A stretch of DNA of 64,000 nucleotides, taken from assembly GCA_947652115.1 (NCBI GenBank), contig OX393563.1, positions 28,370,656-28,434,655 on the forward strand, in the 5' to 3' direction. The position numbers were made by a program, and so were the translations under genes. Position 1 is the stretch's first letter, and each line of letters opens with the position of its first letter. This document shows, piece after piece, positions 43,529 through 54,477 of this stretch. The DNA is from Blastomussa wellsi. Lineage: Eukaryota; Cnidaria; Anthozoa; Scleractinia; Plerogyridae. The notes beneath the pieces were generated by a model that ran no database searches, was not told the DNA's origin, and saw only the letters and a program-made list of their open reading frames with translations.

Positions 43529-43803
43529 TGGATATTTTAAAAAGTTTTGAAAAGAAAGAAGAACCAAAAAATCCACAATCTTCTATAGACCCTTTTCATA
43601 AATGGCTGCCAATTAAAAATTCTTTTGTATGCATTCAAATTAGCCTCACTAAACTCGTTTGGGAGTAAAAATTTTTTTGAATTTTCAACTCAAAAACGAG
43701 GTTAGTCAGGCTAATTTTAATACTTACAAAAGAATTTATAATTGGCAGCCATTTATGAAAAGGGTCTATATCAAGAGAATTTTATGAATTAATAGATATG
43801 TAA
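43528..43803 (+). pseudogene. small Polinton ORF split by a MITE
   Basis: From ATG 43528 twenty codons (MDILKSFEKKEEPKNPQSS...) are read before the insertion at 43588. Ten further codons, ending at TAA 43801-43803, lie beyond it in the frame that would be continuous without the insert and one target copy. The native product would be only ~30 residues. It overlaps the upstream gene by one base. Confidence 0.5.
43588..43766. mobile_element. 179-bp foldback MITE with TATA duplication inside a Polinton gene
   Basis: Left arm starts GACCCTTTTCATAAATGGCTG, and the right arm is its inverse for ~70 bp with few mismatches (AAACTCGTTT / AAACGAGGTT near the loop). Flanks are TATA on both sides (43584-43587 and 43767-43770). 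A Tc1/mariner-like TA target extended to TATA is possible. Confidence 0.85.
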
Positions 43804-43842
43804 GAGAAAAGCTTCGCTTTTTGTCTAAGACAATAATATATA

Positions 43843-45144
43843 ATGGAAAATTTTAGCTCATCTGCTTATGTTGAAAGATATGAATACGTAAGTTACGACT
43901 TAAAAAATCCGACAGTCCTACCTGCCGATGGCACATCGCAAAGAAAGACGGGATTCAGATTTGTTTTAGATAATTCTGGAGAAGCATCTCCTTTTGATTG
44001 GTATAATGCTTATATAGAAATTGATTTCAGTGTTAATAAACTTGCTGATGGAGCTTCATATGTTGCGGCTGATGAAGTCGCGACAGTGAATGGTTCTCAT
44101 TCTTTTATCTCTCAATTGAAAGGACATTTCAATGGTGTAAATGTCAATGACAGCCCAAATATTAATCATGCTATAAATGTTGAAAATGTGCTTGATTATT
44201 CTTCAGAATATGCCTCTAAGACAGGAAGAACTTCATTTCACTATTTGGATACAAATAAAGGAGCAGCTGAAAGTCGTGAAGCTTAAGCTACTTACAATCA
44301 AGGGTTTTCAAAGAGAAAAGTTGATATTCAAGCACCTGCTGATGATCGAGTCACGACAGTCAATGTAATTATTCCTCTAAATCGTTATGGATTTTTTGGT
44401 GCTTTTGAGAGGAAAATATGTCGAAATGGAAAATTCGCTCTAGATATAACTCTCGAGAGTGGCGCAACTGTCATTCACAGAGCAGCAGCTGTTGATGACG
44501 GAAGATTGGTAATTCGAAAAATGAAATTATGGGTTCCCAAGATCAATGGTCAAGGAGAGCAACTGTACATCTCTAAATATATCCAACCACAGAAATGGAC
44601 TTATCTCAAAGAGAGAATTGAAGTTTCTCCTTCTACTCAACAAAGACAAGGAACTTTCAAAATTTCCTCAGCTATAAGAAAACCCAGACATGTATTTATT
44701 TGGGCCTTAAATGATTCAAAATTTGGTACAGTTGCAAATCCTGCTCAAGAACATGATCCATTTCTTTTTAATACTTATAATATCGCCAATGGTAGAACTA
44801 TTACAATGGCACAACTACAACTAAATAATGGAATCTTCTATCCACAAGAACAAATGAATCCAACAGATGAGAAAGCTAAAACTTATAGAACACTTCTTCA
44901 ATACAATAAATCATTCAATGATTATCTCACAGGAGGTTCTATAGACATCGGTGATTTTCAAAATATGTTTGGCTTACTCTATTTCGATCTGAGAAATCAA
45001 GAATCAGAGATAAAGAGTGGAGTGACGAAATTAAGTTTTCGTTATGATCTCTCTGGAGCTCCTAATGCTACTTTCTCTTGGTATGCTTTAATTCTGCATG
45101 AAGAGGAAATAGAAGTTACAACCTCTTCTGGAAAGTTATGCTAA
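43843..45144 (+). pseudogene. major capsid protein (double jelly roll, hexon-like) with one premature stop
   Basis: 433 codons in one frame from ATG 43843 to TAA at 45142-45144, interrupted only by TAA at 44284-44286 (codon 148). N-terminal landmarks: SSAYVERYEYVSYD, TGFRFVLDNSGE, FDWYNAYIEIDFSVNK. After the stop: NVIIPLNRYGFFGAFERK, IVHRAAAV-like strand segments, LWVPKINGQGEQL and, at the C-terminus, LSFRYDLSGAPNATFSWYALI. Length and order fit Polinton MCPs, which form trimeric capsomers. Only one substitution may have inactivated the gene. ATG follows AATATATA. Confidence 0.8.
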
Positions 45145-45185
45145 GAGCGTAAGAGATATAATTTTTGTATAAGTTAATAATATAA

Positions 45186-45862
45186 ATGACATATCATCCT
45201 CACGGAATAAATCTAAGTTCTGGACAGAAAGAAAAATTAGCAAGGGCTTATAGAAATAATTCTGCTATAACTCTCAGACTGAATAGGAATGAACTTTCAG
45301 GAAATGACGAAGTATTTCTGACTAAGACGCAAATTCATAAAATTAGAAAAGTCCAACAACAGAAGAAAGGAGTAGATCTGAAAATTTCTAAGAGTCAAAT
45401 TAGAAGAGTCATAAAAAAAGGTGGATCTCTATGGTCATCTTTACTTAGTGGTGTTACGACTAAAGGCCTTCCTATGGCTATGGGTTTCGAAGGCTGTACC
45501 AGCTCTAGCTACAGGAGCTCATCAAGCTTTGGGATCTTTGGGTATAGATAAGATATTTGGTCAAGGATTACAAAATCGACCACCACCTAATCAAAGAGGT
45601 GGATTTTTGATTTCACAAAATAAAATTGATCAGTTAATTAAGCATAAAAATCTTCTTACTAAGTCACAAAAACGAGCAAATATTAGCTGCTCTTCACACA
45701 GGAGAACAATTAGTCATTCAACCGACTAAATGTCAAAGAGGTGGATTTTTAGGTACTCTTTTAGCTTCTATTGGAGTTCCTCTTCTTCTGAATGCTCTGA
45801 CAGGAAGAGGATTACAGAATCAATTCATACCTTATAGACCATCTCCTTTTTTAGGATCATGA
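45186..45862 (+). pseudogene. Polinton core/virion protein with repeated GGxL blocks, frameshifted twice
   Basis: Starts MTYHPHGINLSSGQKEKLAR, then TKTQIHKIRKVQQQKKGVD and ISKSQIRRVIKKGGSLWSS, a very basic region. Near 45470 the frame changes to one with KAVPALATG and LGSLGIDKIFG. Near 45675 it changes again to one with RGGFLGTLLASIGVPLLLNA and stops at 45860-45862. The three GG-hydrophobic blocks look like cleavage or membrane-interacting segments, and the basic N-terminus suits DNA binding. Proteins of this form recur in cnidarian Polintons (recalled). The stop overlaps the next ATG (ATGA). Confidence 0.6.
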
Positions 45863-46406
45863 GAGGGGAGTGGGGCAAAGAAAAAAAGACAAAGGACTGA
45901 TTCTGGGAAAAAAATTCCCTTTTCAATTCAATTCCACTTCTAGGAGCAATTCTATAAAACCAAAATTTGGTAATAAGCCTTTATCTAATTTAGATTTACA
46001 AGAATGGATTGGATATATGAAAATAAAGAATTTTAGAGAGGTATTTTCCAGAGACAATATAACAAAAAAAATTATGGATTTTATATTATAAATCTCGACG
46101 ATTCTATAGGAGAAGGAACTCATTGGGTTGTTATGAATATATAAAAAAAAAAAAAGAATAGAATATTTTGACTCTTTTGGTTTAAATCCACCCCAAGAAG
46201 TAATTCAAATATCAAAGAAACTAAAATAAAATTACATTTTTAATTCATCTAAGTAACAACACATGCGCAGCCTCTTGTGCGGTTATTTTTGCCTCTTTTA
46301 CATAAATGAGTCTTCGAGAGGTAAAAGATTTTATGACATCTTAAGTCATCTCTCTAAGAACGATTCTTTAGAGAATGCAGAATTTATAATTCGGTATTTT
46401 TCTTAA
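45859..46406 (+). pseudogene. adenain-like cysteine protease (PRO), badly frameshifted
   Basis: Pieces in different frames: LSNLDLQEWIGYMKI (45870-46091 frame), GEGTHWVVMNI with the catalytic His near 46117, EYFDSFGL with the acidic residue near 46165, and SLLCGYFCLFYI with the Cys near 46278. The His-Asp-Cys order and spacing are those of the adenovirus-type (Ulp1-like) protease that matures capsids in adenoviruses and Polintons. At least three indels, including a poly(A) run at 46141, make it inactive. Confidence 0.7.
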
Positions 46407-46518
46407 ACACAAAATGTTTGTAATGTAATTTTTATATAAATAATTTGGTTATTATATTTTTGACAAAGAATTATATTTTAAAATATAAAAATATAATTCT
46501 CTAGGGAATTAATATATA

Positions 46519-47720
46519 ATGGGAATCATAAATGATGAACCTATAGAAAATCAACAAGAATGTAAAGAAGGAGAAAGAGGTCCTCCTGGTTTTGGCTTTG
46601 ATGTAGATAAAGATGGAAATTATGGTATTAAGAATAAGAGACTGACGAGAGTAGGAGAAGGAGTAAATCCGCAAGATGTTGTGACAAAACATCAATTGGA
46701 TAAACTCACAAAAGATATTTTCAGAAAAGGTGACATAGATTTAGAAGATCATAAAATATTCGGTCTTCTAAATAATCCTGATACTCCTCAAGATGGAGAT
46801 TATAATGATTATGTGAAAGATCAGAAATCAGTAGTAAATAAAGAATATCTGAATTTACATTTTCTTCGTTCTTTTGATGGAAATTCTTTTGACTTGATAG
46901 GTAAGAATATTATTAATTCAGAAGAATATTCTTCTTCAAATTTTGATGACGAGTCATTAGTGCCTAAGAAATATATTAAGGATAATTTCTTGGATTTAGA
47001 CGGTTCTAAGAAAATGAAAGGTGATATAGATATGAATACTTATAAAATTACCAATGTTAGTTTAGATTTTGATTCGGCAGATAATGTCGATGCAAAAGAT
47101 GTTATTACCAAAGAATACCTTAATGACAGGGCTACAAATTTGTTTAGAGTAAATGGTTCAAAAGTGGCATTGGCAAGTTTTAATATGGGATATAATGACG
47201 CCGCTACTAAAAAATATGTGGATACTAATTATTTGAAAAAAGATGGGTCTGATAAGATGACTGGTAATTTGGATATGAATAATAAGAGTATTTTAAATTC
47301 ACCACAAATTAAAAGAATGGATGTAGCATTGAATGGTATAATAGCAACTGTCATTAATGATGTCATTCAGACTGATGGAAGAAATTCAATGAAAGCTGAT
47401 TTGGATATGGGGGGAATAAAATTGTGAATTTGAAAGAACCTACTCAAGATGGAGACGCTACTAGTAAAAAATATGTCCATAGTAATGTAATCGATCCGTC
47501 TTCTAATAAGGTTAATGTCTTCTTTAATCAAATGAATGATTTGGTTTTTTAGAAAGCGGAAAGTAAAATTAGGAATTTGAAATTAGATAATAAGGATTTT
47601 AAAATTCATAGGTATAATTTGAAGGTGATAGAATTTGAAATACGGAGTGAAGTGAAGAGTGGAAGTGATGCTAAATTCTATTGGTATTTAGGGAGATTAA
47701 GTCTTGATTTAAGAACATAA
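46519..47720 (+). pseudogene. fibre-like protein with collagen-like start and phage-tail-fibre-type repeats
   Basis: An intact frame of 302 codons to 47427; a one-base loss near 47420 and a later stop separate the last ~95 codons (47430-47720). The N-terminus has GERGPPGFGFDVDKDGN, a short collagen-like turn. The body repeats the pattern [L]DGSxKMxGxIDMNxxxIxN followed by DAxTKxYV(D/L), at about residues 55-95, 150-205 and 220-262. This is the beta-solenoid/trimeric shaft pattern of bacteriophage tail fibres. By position (last structural gene, next to the right TIR) it is a candidate receptor-binding fibre. ATG follows TTAATATATA. Confidence 0.6.
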
Positions 47721-47732
47721 TCTCTGTTTTGA

Positions 47733-47889
47733 ATTATTTCCTTCTTTCTTCGAAGCTTACACTCTTCGTTACTTTCAAGCTTAAGCTCTTCGTTACTTTG
47801 AAGCTTACACTCTTTCTTTCACTCTCTTTTGAAGGCAAAATTGCTCTCTTCTTTGCCCTTGCATCCTTCTTCTGCCTTATAGATCAATT
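47733..47889. repeat. Polinton right terminal inverted repeat
   Basis: Inverse of 31527-31676 with the same AAGCTT-spaced units. Starts immediately after the fibre-like gene. Outside it a short (TCTC)n run follows and homology to the left end stops. Confidence 0.85.
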
Positions 47890-48068
47890 ATACTCTCTCT
47901 CTCTCGGTGTTCGTCGTACCGCGTAGCCAGCATATAAAATTGCTGCGCCGCTTTGAATTCATTTATCTTTGAATGAATTTAATTCTTATTTGAATTAATT
48001 GTTTGGAATTTACCTCGAGTGGCGGGGTATTCTGCAGTTAAGCCCGGCATTTTGCGTCAGCCATACGG

Positions 48069-48615
48069 TGGATTTACACTGTCGCGTAATTTTCCGTACG
48101 TTAACGGGTGTAAATTTAACCAGATTTAACTAGCTTTACGTACGTAAAATTGAAAAGAAGAAACGTATGAACGTCTCGCGTCTGCGGAAAAAGTCAAACC
48201 ACATTTAACTTTTTCCGCAGACGCGAGGCGTCCATACATTTCTTTTTTTTTTATTTTACGCACGTAAAGCCAGCATGATGTTTGTTCGTTTTTCCCGCGA
48301 ACGGCAAAAATTCAACTTCTGCTGTTTGCCGTTAGGTGTTTGTAAGCGGAAGTAAGATTTCGGTTTGGGTTTGTTGTGAACGAGCAATTTTTTTGGCTAT
48401 TTTTCTGAGAGATTTATCTAAAAATTAGATTAAATGGCGACAAAATGAAACGCAAGCTCGCGTTTGTCGTTTGCCGTAAAACGTCATGCTTAATCTCTCA
48501 CGCCCGTTAACGTACGGAAAATTACGCGACAGTGGAAATCCACCTTAACTCGCGACTTCCGAACTCATGTTAATGTGAATTTCCACTGTCGCGTAATTGT
48601 CCGTGCGTTAACAAG
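48069..48615. mobile_element. MITE with GGTGGATTTCCACTGTCGCG ends plus an extra half-terminus
   Basis: Left end at 48069 (GGTGGATTTACACTGTCGCGTAATTTTCCGTACG) and its inverse ending at 48545 bound ~475 bp. Inside, CTCGCGTCTGCGGAAAAAGT is mirrored at 48212-48235. A third, isolated copy of the terminus lies at 48572-48610, suggesting nested or tandem insertion. Confidence 0.7.
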
Positions 48616-49500
48616 CGTTATAACTGGCTTTAAATGTGTAATAGAAGCTATTACAAAAGCAAGTTACAAAACGGGCTTCCTTGCCATTAATATCGTTTAG
48701 AGATGAATATCAATGTAAAATATCCCTTTCCTGGACTGTGAAACTCATCACAAGCTTGACTGCACATTTTAATTTCGATAACTCATTGAAGAATAGTGTT
48801 AGTTTTTGACACGTGCGAGATTAGCCCAGCTCAATATCACTTTCTTTCCGGAATCATCGCTTCTGCTATTTTTCGGGCCGCAGATTAATGTGATGTTAAA
48901 TGGATTCATATGAGTGATACACACTGCTTACTAAACAAACCCATTCTGTCTAAACGCGTGCTTGCAATATATATTACAAGAATAAGTGTGAATTGTGGCA
49001 ATAGCTGGGACGCAGGATTGATTACATTGTAATTACCAGCATATGTTTTCCATTTCACGTGGACCGGTGTTTTCACATTCCTTGTCATGCTGTTATTTCA
49101 CTTAGTTTTGTTTTGTTCTTGTGTTTCTCTTTACTGCACGGGTAAATATATTCAATGTCAAAACCCTTATCAATTATCAATTACCGTCTATACAGCTAGG
49201 AGTGGCGCTACAAAATTATAGTAAATGAACTTTTGATAAAGAGTTTGCACCCTAATGTAGACCAATGCACCTGAGGTACCGGTTATAGACTAAAAAAATC
49301 TACCTAACACTGTAAGAATGAAGCTATGCTGACCACATATTGTTTACATTTATATCTGGCATTAACGTTTTGGCAAATTATATATCCAAAGATGGCGAAA
49401 TTAAATGGAATGTGCCGTAATGATTTCAAGAATACTTAACAGAATATTCTACACAAACTTGCATTCATATGTCAATCATCACTTTGCTTTATTGCTTCTT
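48616..49500. other. no recognisable feature
   Basis: 5' flank of the GFP-like gene. No open frame or repeat supported. Confidence 0.5.
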
Positions 49501-49509
49501 TCCTTTGGC

Positions 49510-49632
49510 TATAAAATCGATACACCTTAAAGTAGATAGTCAGTCCAGCAACTTAGTGACTGAGTAAACTACGACTATAGCCGAAGGTGATTGCTTCACT
49601 TAAGTAACGACAAGAAGAGAATTTTGATCAGC
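49510..49632 (+). promoter_or_regulatory. core promoter and 5' UTR of the GFP-like gene
   Basis: TATAAAATCG at 49510-49519 is a good TATA box ~120 bp before the ATG; transcription would start near 49540. The stretch to 49632 reads as a short 5' UTR without an upstream ATG in a long frame. Confidence 0.6.
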
Positions 49633-52600
49633 ATGGCTCTTTCGAAGAAGGTAAGTAAATACCTGCAGTTGCATTTAGAAAGCTAATTCTAATTTTCAAT
49701 GTAAGGCGTGATGAATTTTTGCAACAAAACGAAAAGGTAGCATTAAAGATTTCCACACCCTATATAAGGTTTGGAGGCCTAGCGGTGGCTATGCGTTGGG
49801 TTGTAGAATTACTCACAGTCGCTTCATGCTATAAGGGAAACGGTTTAAGCTCCGACCTGATGAGCAAGTACGCTCGTAGGCAGACGTTACCTTCACCTTT
49901 CGACTCAGCATTAGTTTAGACACAATTGAACGGTGTGCATCTAAAGAAAATGCTGCATGCATGTGTTTAACTTGGCACTGGACTTGCTACTAATCTAGGA
50001 GTAACAATAGTCCTAGGCGCTTCATGCTGCCAGACAACAGGATAAGCTTCAACAGTGTCTGCAATGTTGAGCAAGTCGGGCTTTTCTTTTATTCTTTACC
50101 TCATAAGTATGTTCAGTCAAGCCATTATTTTCCTTATTTTCTAATCTAAGAGTGTGTGCAGTGTGCACAGTAGTGATGATCTTTATTTTTTTACCTTACA
50201 AATATGCTAAGTTGAGTCGTTCTTTTCGTATTTTTTGTTCAATTCAGGTGATTCCAAGAAACATGAAGATGGTTTATTCTCTGGATGGCAGTGTAAACCA
50301 ACACCACTTTACTATTGCAGGTGAAGGCGATGGCCAACCATACGAGTAAGTACTAGATTGAACAAAAACACCTGTCAATTTTAATTAAAATACGTCGCTT
50401 TAATCATAGGTTAGTCATGAGCATATGTGCATGCTGTTATCATTTCAGGGGAAGTCAGACTGCTAAATTCCGCATCACCAGTGGCGAGATCCTTCCTTTC
50501 GCGTTTGACATATTGTCGGCAGTCTTCATGTACGGCAACAGATCTTTTACCAAGTATCCTGAGGACATAGCCGACTATTTCAAACAAGCATTTCCCGAAG
50601 GCTTGTCATGGGAAAGGTCGTTGGTGTTCGAAGATGGGGCGATTGCTACAGCCAGTGCACACATAAGGTAAGCTCTCTTTGTAATTCTAATGTTTATGCT
50701 ATCTTTGCGTTTTGCAATAATTTTGCATTATATATATATATATATATATATATCTCAAAGATTAGACGATAAAGCCGGTTTGCACGAGCTTTGAAGATCA
50801 ACTACAGAACATTTTCTATTTTATATTACTTCATGAACAATGACGTTAATTGCACTTTATACTGATAAATGTCCTTTGTTGTGACAGCCTTAAAGGAGAC
50901 TGCTTCGAGCACAGATCCAAATTTGTCGGCGTTAATTTTCCCGCCAATGGACCTGTGATGCAAAACAAGACGCTAGGCTGGGAGACATCTACCGAGAGAA
51001 TGACTGCCCGCGAAGACGGAACCGTGAAGGGCGATGTTACGATGTTCCTAAAGCTGGAAGGAGGCGGCCTTCACAAATGCCAATTCACGACTACCTACAA
51101 GTACGTTGGCATAGTAGACACTATATGTCAAGGTCTTAAGTTGATAACTGGAACTTCATCTAATTTAGAAGTAGTGAAAAAGATAAGTTATTTGTAAATG
51201 ACAGAAAACGAAACAGTGTTATAGGCCAAGCTTCGTTCTCCCTTCACTAATTATGAAGTAATGAAAAAGCTAGGTTATTTGAAAACGACAGAAAACGAAA
51301 GAGTGTTATAGGCCCATTTTCGTTCTCCCTTCACTAATTTAGAAGTAATGAAAAAGCAAGGTTATTTGAAAACGACAGCAAACGAAACAGTGTTATAGGC
51401 CCATTTTCGTTCTCCCTTCATTTGCGGCTATAGAGCTAATCAAGTTAAGTCCAAACCCAAAGGCCCACAAGACTTTTTGTACTCATCAGGCATCAGCTAT
51501 AAATTTATATCTGTGTACAAGTTTCCAGCTTAATGTCGTTCTTTCTCTGGAAAGCAGCAAATTTTAAATTTCAGAGTTATGGCGGAGCGTGACCTGAAGT
51601 GTTGATCATGTTTGTCGAAAAACACATACTTATCTCGCGAGGCATGGTGTTTGGATAGGCATAAAATGTGTCATCACCTCTCTAAGACAAGCGCGACCCT
51701 TGTGTCCCGACAGCGGACATACGAGCAGCGGAAGAGATAAGATCAAAAGCGCCGATGTCCTGCCTCACAGCTGGTCAGATCTGGTCATAGGGCCATAAAA
51801 CAAAAGCTCTGTCATCATTCGACACCTCTTGTTTGACAAAACTCATGTTTCACAGGCTCGTTCTATTTTGTAATCTGCTGCACAACAAGCTCACATGAAG
51901 CTGTTGCTTGAAGTAATCATCTGGTAGAGTTCACAGGACGAGGTAAACGCCAAAGCCTTCTGCGAATCCTTCTTCTACGTCTTCTGTAAATTGCCAAGGC
52001 TATCACTCTCCTCCGTCGAATGTTTTGCAGAGCATAAGCAACGATTAAAAGCTGGAAATCGATAAAATTGAAATATGCGTGCATAAAAGCAGGAAAGAGA
52101 AGTAAGCGTAGCACGATGAAACTCATGTGAATTGTAAATTTCCCGTCGCGCCATTTGATATGTCAGTGATGCCTACCAAGCGCGAAAGACGTGGGTCATA
52201 CCTAATTGGATTTATTTTTGTTTCCAGTTTTGGCCACGTCCTGATATGACCTCTATATATGGTCAAATTAGGAAAGTGCTTATATTAATAGTTGTTTGTT
52301 CAGTATAGATGACCAGTCGTCTGGATAACCAAAGTAAATTCCAAATGTTTACACTATTTCCGGCCGCCATATTGGCCGCAATAATACAGCAATCAGGTTG
52401 CTCCATACTGGGCTCTGTAAATTTGTGCGGAACATTTCGACGAATATCTGAAGTTTGAAAAAACGCACAAACCTGAAACTTGGAGAAGTCTATCCTTTAT
52501 TTATCTTGTACAATGTGAAGAATCTATTAAGTCCCTGTTGTTATCTTCAAATACTCTTTTCCCCATTTTTAACATTGATAGAGCAAAGAAAAAAATAGCA

Positions 52601-52788
52601 ATTCAGATTCATTTACGGTCTTCAAAAATGTCTGTTAACGTTTTTTTAGGGCAAAGAAGAATGTGCAGATGCCAAAGACCCATTTTGTGGAGCATCGCAT
52701 CATCAGGAACAACATCCGTAAAGATACCAATGGCAACACTATTGAGCTGAAGGAAGATGCTGTGGCTAGTGACGTGCACTCAGTATAG
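49633..52788 (+). CDS. GFP-like fluorescent/chromoprotein, five exons, intact (228 aa)
   Basis: Exons: 49633-49650, 50248-50345, 50449-50667, 50888-51100 and 52650-52788, all with GT-AG introns and consistent phases (687 nt including TAG). The five-exon layout is that of anthozoan GFP-like genes. The product starts [14 protein letters not shown]. The chromophore tripeptide is Met66-Tyr67-Gly68 within [14 protein letters not shown]. Arg95 (SWERS) and Glu218 (ELKEDAVA), needed for chromophore maturation, are present, as are NFPANGPVM and LGWETSTE. Ser in WETSTE matches the fluorescent rather than the classic chromoprotein state, and Arg70 is typical of cyan/green types. A first chromophore residue of Met occurs in some red and purple forms, so colour cannot be predicted. 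Function: self-catalysed pigment, with roles such as photoprotection or visual signalling. Confidence 0.93.
51165..51422. repeat. 86-bp tandem repeat (three copies) in GFP-like intron 4
   Basis: Units at about 51169, 51255 and 51342, each reading GAAGTARTGAAAAAG...AACGACAG.AAACGAAA...GTGTTATAGGCC...CGTTCTCCCTTCA. The downstream pseudogene has a single copy at ~56560, so the triplication arose after the two loci separated or was lost there. Confidence 0.85.
51425..52649. other. remainder of GFP-like intron 4
   Basis: No repeat or gene recognised. 51917-52126 is open on the minus strand with an Arg-rich low-complexity segment and is unsupported. Confidence 0.5.
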
Positions 52789-52886
52789 ACTAGCAGTTAT
52801 ATGCTTGATACATTGAATAGGCAAAGTTAAGTCAACTGAGCTGTTTTGCTTTGATGTATCGGGAAATGCTCAGACATTGAACTGAC

Positions 52887-52892
52887 ATTAAA
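52887..52892 (+). terminator. poly(A) signal of the GFP-like gene
   Basis: ATTAAA ~100 bp after the TAG, followed by a T-rich tract at 52919-52926. Confidence 0.5.
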
Positions 52893-54477
52893 AGAAATAT
52901 AACGCAATTATGACAATATTTTTTTTGACCTTTTGAACACCTGGATAATCTACTCCGGCCCCTAGTTTTCTAGTCATGCACACTGGATCACCGCCTCCCA
53001 CCGTGGATCATTCAACAATCATTTGACTTTGCAGATTAGTATAGCGTATAGCGCTTCGCCGACTGTTAGTTTAGGAGAAGATCTTGCAAATAGGTTAGAC
53101 CAAAACGAGTAAAGGTTTACAGGGACATCACAAACAAAAAGATATAGTTTCTAAACAGTTTATTTTCTAACTACTTCAGTTTGCTCGCTCGCATATTTTT
53201 TCATGTAGTAAGTTTGTTGAAATTCGATATGCGTCAATTTGGAGTCGCACGACTTGGTTAATATCATAGGTTACATATGCAAAATTGCGCCGCTGAGGGC
53301 CTATTACGTCATCCAATATGGCAGATGTTTTCATGATTTTTCACTTTTTTTCAGTCTTCTTGACAAAAGTAAACGTTTTACTCACAAATTTTGAAAACAG
53401 TTTTGAAAAGCTGAACATGTAAAATATGATTTAATGTAACTTAACGTTGCGTCATAACTGCTTTAGGCCCAGGAGCAGGGTCTTAAATGTTACAATATTT
53501 AAAGGATAACCCAGACTCCCTCTTCGTGTACCGGACATAGATGATGTTAAACAAAAGAAATAAAAGATGAGAAACAGTGCTGCCCAAGCTACAAAGAATC
53601 ATGAACAAAGGTAAAACAATGTGATGGATTTGCATACGGTACACGGAGTAAGGACCATAACCCCGAACAACATCTCACTTGCCTCATGCATCTACCGGTC
53701 GATTTTTCACCACATTTTCAGAAAAGTCAGTGCGACCCGGAAAACCGTGAACATCCATTGAATGTTTATTTTTCGCGACCAATTAGATACGAGATAAAAT
53801 CACAAGACCCAACTGCCACAAAGCGCAAGAGTCGCTTAATTCTGTGAATAGTCACGAAAACTAAAAGAGTTAGCTTTTTCTTGCACGATAAATCCTCAAT
53901 AATAGGAGAAACACATACTAACAATTTGTTAGTTTTTTTTTGCTATTTCAGAGCTCATGTATAAATAAAGAATAACTGTGAACGATATTTTAAAGAAAAA
54001 AGATGTTGAATAAACCCCGTAGACAATTCTATACACCGTGTCTGCGAACACAAATTATTTCTCGTTGCCAGTATCTACCTTTCTTATGGTTGCTCATTAA
54101 CATTTTACTAATATAAATTCTGGAAACGTTTCCATATTAACCTTACTTCGGTGCTGAGAGAAGGGCACGAAGCACATCGCAGGAACAACTCTCCTGTGGA
54201 GCAAGCTGAAAATTTGCATTCCTTTGTTTTCCTTCCACGATCACGATTCTCTTTATTTTTCCTTTTAGGGACTGCTCAATACCCCCCCTCCCACCCTTCC
54301 ATGTCAAAATACAAAATGGTAGAGGATGAACAAACCTATGAACAGAAAATGAAAATCGTTCATTAAATTTTCTCAAAACTCTGTGACGTAAAATTTCCAA
54401 AGAGCTTTTAATAAGTATGAATTATGAATACCACACTTTCTAATATGACATTTGTTACATAGTTATCACATATATGC
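52893..54477. other. no recognisable feature
   Basis: Separates the intact GFP-like gene from the pseudogene. No sequence matching GFP exons 1-3 was seen here, so the downstream copy lacks its 5' half. The open frames at 54143-54400 are unsupported. Confidence 0.5.

Larger units (their letters stand above)
31435..47889. mobile_element. Polinton/Maverick (adintovirus-like) endogenous element, ~16.4 kb
   Basis: The element is bounded by inverted repeats and encodes the full set expected for a Polinton: protein-primed PolB, retroviral-type integrase with chromodomain, FtsK/HerA-type packaging ATPase, adenain-like protease, double-jelly-roll major and single-jelly-roll minor capsid proteins. Base composition is clearly more AT-rich than the flanks and intergenic gaps are short. 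Genes diverge from ~41.2 kb: replication and integration genes on the minus strand, structural genes on the plus strand, and small DNA-binding genes at the left end on the plus strand. Frameshifts and stops affect most genes, so this copy is defective. The right boundary is taken at the end of detectable TIR; no clear 6-bp target duplication was found. Confidence 0.9.

Noticed and set aside
44284..44286. Programmed stop readthrough in the Polinton capsid gene
   Set aside because: The stop context has no recognised readthrough signal, and neighbouring genes are also damaged.
31435..47889. Integrated adenovirus or giant virus fragment
   Set aside because: The combination of PolB, retroviral-type integrase and TIRs identifies a Polinton; capsid and protease genes are expected there.
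51917..52126. Arg-rich 69-codon minus-strand ORF in GFP-like intron 4
   Set aside because: Low-complexity stretch with no support for transcription.
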